18,834 nucleotides of DNA, from the NCBI GenBank assembly GCA_023393655.1, contig JAEWKP010000295.1:1-18834 (forward strand), given 5' to 3'. The position numbers were made by a program, and so were the translations under genes. Under the pieces are notes generated by a model, which worked only from the letters and a program-made list of their open reading frames with translations, was not told where the DNA came from and ran no database searches. The first letter of the stretch is position 1. Every line of letters begins with the position of its first letter. Of the stretch, positions 14,996-18,834 are shown one piece after another. Source of the DNA: Pseudomonadota bacterium (GTDB taxonomy: Bacteria > Pseudomonadota > Alphaproteobacteria > Rhizobiales > Beijerinckiaceae).

Positions 14996-15664
14996 GTGCT
15001 GGGTAGGATTCTCGGCCTGTGCTTCCGGCTCGCCCTCTGGCTGCTCCTCGCTCTTGCGGCGTTGATCCTGCTCTACCGGTTCGTGCCGGTTCCCTCGACC
15101 CTGATGCTCGGCCGCTGGCTCGTGCTGAAGCCGGTCGAGCGCGACTGGGTGCCCCTCGACCAGATCTCGCCGCATCTCGTGCGCGCCGTCATCGCCTCGG
15201 AGGATCAGCGCTTCTGCAGCCATGGTGGCGTCGACTGGGTCGAGCTCAACAAGGTGCTGGAGAACGAGGACGGGCCGAGCCGCGGCGCCTCGACCCTGAC
15301 CATGCAGACCGCCAAGAACGTCTTCCTCTGGCCAGGCCGCTCCTATATCCGCAAGGGCATGGAAATCCCGCTCGCGATTGCCATCGACCTCGCCTGGTCG
15401 AAGCCGCGCGTCATCGAGGTCTATCTCAACATCGCCGAATGGGGCGACGGCCTGTTCGGGGCCGAAGCCGCGGCGCAGCGCTATTTCCGCAAATCCGCCG
15501 CGCGCCTGACGCCGGCCGAGGCCGCCCGGCTGGCCGGCGCGCTGCCCAATCCGCTCCTGCGCAATCCCGCCAAGCCGAATCGGGCGCTGCAATCGGCCGC
15601 CGGCCGCAGCCTGCGCCAGCTCCGCCAGCTCGGTTCGCTGGGCGATTGCGCCCTCCCCGGTTGA
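14996..15664 (+). CDS. mtgA: Monofunctional peptidoglycan glycosyltransferase, GTG start
   Basis: 222-residue inner-membrane enzyme of family GT51 that polymerises lipid II into glycan strands. A single N-terminal membrane helix (about 11-30) anchors it in the periplasm. The catalytic Glu69 lies in ASEDQRFCSHGG, followed by GASTLTMQTAKNVFLW (97-112), RKGMEIPLAIAIDLAWSKPRVIEVYLN, and the C-terminal RYFRKSAARLTPAEAARLAGALPNP. The usual Gln-Gln of the second motif is Met-Gln here. Start: GTG 14996 with GGAGG ten bases upstream, directly before the membrane helix. It is divergent from ispA, whose product feeds the lipid carrier used by this enzyme, so the two functions are linked. Confidence 0.93.
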   Translation: MLGRILGLCFRLALWLLLALAALILLYRFVPVPSTLMLGRWLVLKPVERDWVPLDQISPHLVRAVIASEDQRFCSHGGVDWVELNKVLENEDGPSRGASTLTMQTAKNVFLWPGRSYIRKGMEIPLAIAIDLAWSKPRVIEVYLNIAEWGDGLFGAEAAAQRYFRKSAARLTPAEAARLAGALPNPLLRNPAKPNRALQSAAGRSLRQLRQLGSLGDCALPG

Positions 15665-15815
15665 TCCGGGCCGGGCGGGCGAATAAATCCGGATTCGGCA
15701 CTAGCCATCATGGCCCTGACGGTGTAAGGCCAACGCCTCACGAGATTGATCCGTCGCTGTGGCGGATGCGTGGCCTTGGGCCAGCGTCCGGGCGGTGGCA
15801 TGATGGAGAAGTACA

Positions 15816-16001
15816 ATGGCCGTTCCGAAGAGAAAGACGTCGCCGTCGAAGCGTGGCATGCGCCGCTCGGCCGACGCCCTGAAGCAGCCCACCTATATCG
15901 AGGACAAGAACTCGGGTGAACTGCGCCGTCCGCACCATGTCGACCTGAAGAGCGGCATGTATCGCGGCCGTCAGGTGCTGAAGGTCAAGACCGACGCCTG
16001 A
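15816..16001 (+). CDS. rpmF: 50S ribosomal protein L32
   Basis: 61-residue L32 of the large ribosomal subunit, complete. The N-terminal MAVPKRKTSPSKRGMRRS is diagnostic, followed by LKQPTYIEDKNSGELRRPHHV. The four zinc-binding cysteines found in some bacterial L32 proteins are absent, as is usual in alphaproteobacteria. Start: ATG 15816 with GGAGAAG six bases upstream. mtgA lies 151 bases upstream; that spacer contains a small hairpin (ATCCG/CGGAT) but no promoter I can name. A strong terminator follows. Confidence 0.97.
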   Translation: MAVPKRKTSPSKRGMRRSADALKQPTYIEDKNSGELRRPHHVDLKSGMYRGRQVLKVKTDA

Positions 16002-16056
16002 GGCGCCCGGTCTTGCGGCGCCGGCAGCGATGCCGGCTTGCCGAGGCGAGATTTGA

Positions 16057-16081
16057 AACCGGCCGCAAGGCCGGTTTTTCT
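16057..16081 (+). terminator. Rho-independent terminator of rpmF
   Basis: AACCGGCC (16057-16064), GCAA tetraloop, GGCCGGTT (16069-16076), then TTTC. The 8-bp perfect stem, stable GNRA loop and T-run make this the clearest terminator in the window. The convergent small gene on the minus strand ends only 7 bases away, so the hairpin may serve both sides. Confidence 0.85.
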
Positions 16082-16087
16082 TTGCCT

Positions 16088-16300
16088 TCAGCCTCGCGCC
16101 GCCTGCAGCCGGACGTTTCCAATGGGTGCGACGAGCCGCGACGCCGCCCGGTAGCAGACCGCCGCCGATTGCGGGCTCGCCCGCCCGCGCCGGGCAAAGG
16201 CACCGATCTCGGCCCGCGCCGCAGCCGCCTGCAGGAGCACCAGCGCGGATGCGTTGGCATCGGCGGCATTCCGGTCGGTCCAGCTTCCGGCCTCGATCAT
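16088..16300 (-). CDS. Small conserved-looking hypothetical protein
   Basis: 70-residue protein, not recognised. It is alanine-rich and probably helical (DRNAADANASALVLLQAAAA, then AEIGAFARR and SAAVCYRAASRLV), with no signal peptide or membrane helix. Reasons to believe it: ATG 16300 has GGAG seven bases upstream on the minus strand, the frame fills the space up to a shared terminator, and third positions are GC-rich. The longer overlapping frame starting at 16307 has arginine/cysteine-rich shadow composition. The CtrA-type box at 16360 lies in the divergent spacer and could affect this gene as well as the EAL gene. Confidence 0.6.
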   Translation of the reverse strand: MIEAGSWTDRNAADANASALVLLQAAAARAEIGAFARRGRASPQSAAVCYRAASRLVAPIGNVRLQAARG

Positions 16301-16358
16301 GTATCACTCCGGCACAGACGAATTGTGACGGAGCTATCGTTGCAAGGGGGCGGCCAGT

Positions 16359-16375
16359 CTTAACGCCGCGTTAAG
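16359..16375. promoter_or_regulatory. CtrA-type binding site, TTAA-N7-TTAA
   Basis: TTAA (16360-16363), seven bases, TTAA (16371-16374) is an exact full CtrA box, the operator of the alphaproteobacterial cell-cycle and motility regulator. The site is also a perfect palindrome, CTTAACG-CCG-CGTTAAG. TTAA is rare in DNA of this GC content, so a chance match with exact spacing is unlikely. It lies 37 bases before the EAL gene's first ATG and 59 bases before the start of the divergent small gene. Confidence 0.7.
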
Positions 16376-16412
16376 CAAAAATACCGCATCGTTTCGAAGC
16401 ACTTCCCATCAC

Positions 16413-18164
16413 ATGGACAGCGCGCCGAAGCACCAGAACGGAGCCGCGCAGCCGTCCGATCGAGGCCGAACGATGCCCTCCCCGCCGATCTTCAGCTTCC
16501 AGAACGGCGGCCCGGTTGATCCCCGCAGCATCCTCTCCTCCATCGGCGAAGTGGTCTATGGCTGGGATATCCAGAGCGACGCCCTGAGCTGGGGACCGAA
16601 TGCCGCCGAAGTTCTCGGCGCGCTTTCCGAACAGGCGATGCAGCGCGGCCTTGCCTTCGCCGGCCTGGTCGAGCCCGGCAGCGGGCCCAGCCGCTACGAC
16701 GCGATCTTCTGCTCCAGCGAACACGACAGCGGCGACGGCGTCATCTATCGCACCCGCTATGCGATCGATCTCGCCGGCCGCAAGATGTGGGCCGAGGATA
16801 CCGGCCGCTGGTTCGCCGGCAGCGACGGCTATCCGGCGAGCGCGCGCGGCGTGCTCCGGCTCGAGCGCGCCGCCCGGGTCGACGAGCTCGAGCAGTTCGG
16901 CAGCGAGCTCTGCGACCGCCCGGCCCTGGTCGAGCGCATCGGCATGGCGCTTCAGGAGCATCTGCCAGCGGAGCGGCCTGTCGTCGTCCTCGTCGCGGCC
17001 ATCGACGAACTCGCCCGCCTCAACGACGATTTCGGCCACGAGGCCACCGACGAGATCATCGGCACCGTGCACGAGCGCCTGCGCTCGGTGACGCGCCGAC
17101 GCGACCATCTCGTCCGCTATGCCGGCAACAGCTTCGCGATTCTGCTGGTCGGTTGCCCGCCCGAGCAGGTCGAATCCGCCGCCCGCCGCTTCATCAAGGT
17201 CGTCGCGCAATCAGCGATCGAAACCAGCCGCGGCATCGCCCTGGTACGGCTGCGCGTCGGCGCAGCCAGCGCGCCCGAGCTCGGCTCCCATGCCGGCGCG
17301 CTGCTGGCCGCGGCGGAAGGAGCGCTGGCCAGCGCCCGCGCCGGTGCCGTCGACACAGCCGTCATGGCCAGGCCGCAGCAGCGGCGCAGCCACGGCACCG
17401 AGCAGACCGGCTTCGACGTCCAGGCCATCGCCGCCCTGAACGAACGCCGCGTGCGCCTGGCGCTGCAGCCGATCGTCAGGACGGCCTCGCGCGACATCGC
17501 CTTCCATGAGGCGCTGCTGCGCGTCGGCCAGGGCGATACCGGCCTCTACTTCGCCTCGGCCGAGCTCATCCCCATGCTGGAGCGGCGCGGGCTCGTGCGG
17601 CTGTTCGACCAGCGCGTGCTGGAACTCGCGATCGAGATGCTCGGCGCCGATCCCAAGTTGAACCTCTCGGTGAACGTCTCGCCGCGTTCCCTCAACGACC
17701 CCGAATGGTTCGACGCCTTCATCGCCTGCACCGGCGCCGCCCGGGACAAGGCCTCGCGCCTGATCGTCGAAGTCACGGAAACCGCGACGATCGACAATCC
17801 CGCCCGCATCGCCAAATTGCTGGGCCGGATCAAGGCGCAGGGCGCGCGCATCGCCATCGACGATTTCGGCGCCGGCCACACCTCGCTGCGGCATCTGCGC
17901 GCCTTCCCGATCGACATCCTCAAAATCGACGGCGCCTTCACCCAGAACCTGCGCCGCTCGACCGACGACCGCTTCTATGTCCGCACGTTGGTCGAGCTTG
18001 CCGGCCATCTCGGCGTCGAGACGGTGGCCGAATGGGTCGATGACGAGCTGCAGGCGAGCATGCTGCGCGACTGGGGCGTCACCTATCTGCAGGGCCATCT
18101 CGTCGGCCGTGCGGAAGTGGCCGAGCCGCTGCAGGCTGCGTCCCGCCGGCTCGCGGCCGGCTGA
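16413..18164 (+). CDS. PAS-GGDEF-EAL protein, probable c-di-GMP phosphodiesterase
   Basis: 583-residue signalling protein. A PAS-like N-domain (about 40-150: SSIGEVVYGWDIQSDALSWG) is followed by a GGDEF domain (155-315) whose signature is degraded to YAGNSF (236-241), so no cyclase activity is expected. The EAL domain (335-575) keeps the catalytic and metal ligands: Glu366 in EALLR, Asn421 in NVSPRSL, Glu453 in EVTET, Asp483-Asp484 in IDDFGAG, Lys504 in ILKID, Glu540 in ETVAEW and Gln560 in LQGHLVG. It should hydrolyse c-di-GMP to pGpG, perhaps tuned by PAS and by GTP at the silent GGDEF. No membrane segments, so cytosolic. ATG 16413 has no clear Shine-Dalgarno. ATG 16473, with GAGG upstream, still precedes the PAS domain and is a good alternative. 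A CtrA box lies upstream. Confidence 0.9.
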   Translation: MDSAPKHQNGAAQPSDRGRTMPSPPIFSFQNGGPVDPRSILSSIGEVVYGWDIQSDALSWGPNAAEVLGALSEQAMQRGLAFAGLVEPGSGPSRYDAIFCSSEHDSGDGVIYRTRYAIDLAGRKMWAEDTGRWFAGSDGYPASARGVLRLERAARVDELEQFGSELCDRPALVERIGMALQEHLPAERPVVVLVAAIDELARLNDDFGHEATDEIIGTVHERLRSVTRRRDHLVRYAGNSFAILLVGCPPEQVESAARRFIKVVAQSAIETSRGIALVRLRVGAASAPELGSHAGALLAAAEGALASARAGAVDTAVMARPQQRRSHGTEQTGFDVQAIAALNERRVRLALQPIVRTASRDIAFHEALLRVGQGDTGLYFASAELIPMLERRGLVRLFDQRVLELAIEMLGADPKLNLSVNVSPRSLNDPEWFDAFIACTGAARDKASRLIVEVTETATIDNPARIAKLLGRIKAQGARIAIDDFGAGHTSLRHLRAFPIDILKIDGAFTQNLRRSTDDRFYVRTLVELAGHLGVETVAEWVDDELQASMLRDWGVTYLQGHLVGRAEVAEPLQAASRRLAAG

Positions 18165-18189
18165 GGCAGGCGCCCCGGGCCTCGCGCGC

Positions 18190-18249
18190 TTACGACTCGT
18201 AGCTGGCGCCCTCCAGCCGCGGCTGCCCGGCCCACTCCAGCTTGTTGAC
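18190..18249 (-). pseudogene. 3' remnant of a truncated gene
   Basis: On the minus strand the 19 codons 18249-18193 plus the TAA at 18190-18192 read VNKLEWAGQPRLEGASYES. Every one of these codons ends in G or C, as in native genes here. Upstream of 18249 the same frame is open to an ATG at 18348 (52 residues in all), but its codons lose the GC-rich third position at once and no Shine-Dalgarno precedes the ATG. I read this as the end of a lost gene joined to other DNA near 18250. Its family is not recognised. It could also be chance. Confidence 0.4.
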
Positions 18250-18410
18250 TCCAACAAAACCCCCTGTGCGGCGATTTGAGCTATGGCGACCTAAAGGTTG
18301 CTGGCCACGCGCAAACAAAATCCGGCACTTACCGTATTCATCTTGCATCCGCGCTTACGTCAGCTAATGAGATATAGCGGAAAATGATCGGGGAAAAGCT
18401 GGGAGCTCAT

Positions 18411-18680
18411 ATGAAATTACTTCGAACATCAAGCGTGCTTGCGGCCCTTTTAATCGCAACACCTGCACTGGCTCAACCAGCCGGCATGGGCGCGGGGTGC
18501 ATCAAGGGCTACGACATCTACGCTAGCTCGAAAGGCTCGAAGGCTTTCGCCAAGGGTAAGACCAAGGGTTGCGGCTATGCATATGGCAAGGCGAACATCG
18601 CCGAAGCACGCAAGGCGGCTCTCAATTTTTGCCGTGGTCACGGCGGCGACAACTGCCGTGTAGTCGAAAGCAGCCAATAG
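18411..18680 (+). CDS. Small secreted cysteine-containing protein (DUF4189-like ending)
   Basis: 89-residue protein with a clear signal peptide (MKLLRTSSVLAALLIATPALA, cleavage before Q22). The mature part is about 68 residues, basic and glycine-rich, with four cysteines (Cys30, Cys54, Cys74, Cys83) that could form two disulfides. The C-terminus (EARKAALNFC, GGDNCRVVES) resembles the ending of DUF4189-type secreted proteins, but this is a weak resemblance and no function follows. Start: ATG 18411 with GGGAG five bases upstream and the signal peptide directly after; ATG 18384 is rejected. Base composition is visibly less GC-rich than the rest of the window, as is its 160-base upstream region, which suggests transfer. 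TTGCAT (18343-18348) and TAATGA (18365-18370) may be its promoter. Confidence 0.75.
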   Translation: MKLLRTSSVLAALLIATPALAQPAGMGAGCIKGYDIYASSKGSKAFAKGKTKGCGYAYGKANIAEARKAALNFCRGHGGDNCRVVESSQ

Positions 18681-18700
18681 CGAAGCGTCATCTCGTCGCG

Positions 18701-18731
18701 ATCCGGAGCTACCGAAGCCCCGGATTTCTTT
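18701..18731 (+). terminator. Terminator after the small secreted protein gene
   Basis: ATCCGG (18701-18706) pairs with CCGGAT (18720-18725), with partial inner pairing, followed by TTCTTTATT. It lies 20 bases after the stop codon. The rest of the window (18732-18834) shows no feature I can support. Confidence 0.55.
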
Positions 18732-18834
18732 ATTGTCCCGCAGCAAGTACTGGTTTGGCGCGCCCGCTCTCGACCCAACTCCGGCTTTCACTGCATCAAC
18801 TGTCGCCCCAACGAAAAGCCGCGCCCGCATTCCC

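Noticed and set aside
13919..15592. Reading ispA as a 557-residue protein with a long N-terminal extension
   Set aside because: The part upstream of ATG 14866 is antisense to mtgA, is Gln/Glu/Arg-rich and unlike any prenyl synthase. The 315-residue form has the normal length.

Overview
The window is one chromosomal segment of a high-GC alphaproteobacterium. The best fit is the order Hyphomicrobiales (Rhizobiales), perhaps a Bosea-like genus. This rests on GC-rich third codon positions, the ispA / mtgA / rpmF neighbourhood, purA followed by a proline-rich membrane protein, and a perfect CtrA-type box. The genus is a guess. Most genes are housekeeping or general-metabolism genes in short transcription units on both strands. 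There is no prophage, IS element, CRISPR array, rRNA or tRNA.

Layout. 1-2700: serA, interrupted by an in-frame TAG, then a class A beta-lactamase whose ribosome-binding site lies inside a hairpin. 2701-4657 (minus strand): a divergent cysteine-synthase-family PLP enzyme and a DMT/EamA exporter. 4741-5622: a class I glutamine amidotransferase. 5683-5772: a four-way-junction palindromic element. 5844-7120: a tandem ACGA hairpin leader (guanidine-II / mini-ykkC type) in front of a Gdx/SugE guanidinium exporter, then a second tandem ACGR hairpin leader in front of a stand-alone ATP synthase subunit a gene that starts with TTG. 7265-8959: a MuiA-like DUF4140/DUF4139 protein, followed by a second four-way-junction element at 8969-9063. 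9073-10977 (minus strand): a tyrosine-phosphatase-like protein and an M20 amidohydrolase. 10978-11282: a gene-free leader with an intrinsic-terminator-like hairpin ahead of purA. 11283-13851: purA and a membrane protein interrupted by an in-frame TAA. 13919-16300: ispA (minus), mtgA, rpmF with its terminator, and a small convergent hypothetical gene. 16360-18164: a CtrA-type box and a PAS-GGDEF-EAL c-di-GMP phosphodiesterase. 18190-18834: the 3' remnant of a truncated gene, then lower-GC DNA with a small secreted cysteine-containing protein.

The most interesting part is 5844-6373. Two consecutive genes each have a leader made of two short hairpins with ACGR loops about 31-32 nt apart. In each leader a segment complementary to the Shine-Dalgarno overlaps the 3' strand of the first hairpin. 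The first leader serves the expected target, a guanidinium exporter with all the diagnostic Gdx residues. The second would place an orphan FoF1 subunit a under guanidine control, a target I do not know to be described.

Two further patterns deserve attention. Two palindromic elements have different arm sequences but fold into the same cloverleaf with identical junction nucleotides and no unpaired bases at the junction. Also, two separate genes each carry a single in-frame stop with clean coding on both sides, while TAG and TAA both end other genes in the window normally.
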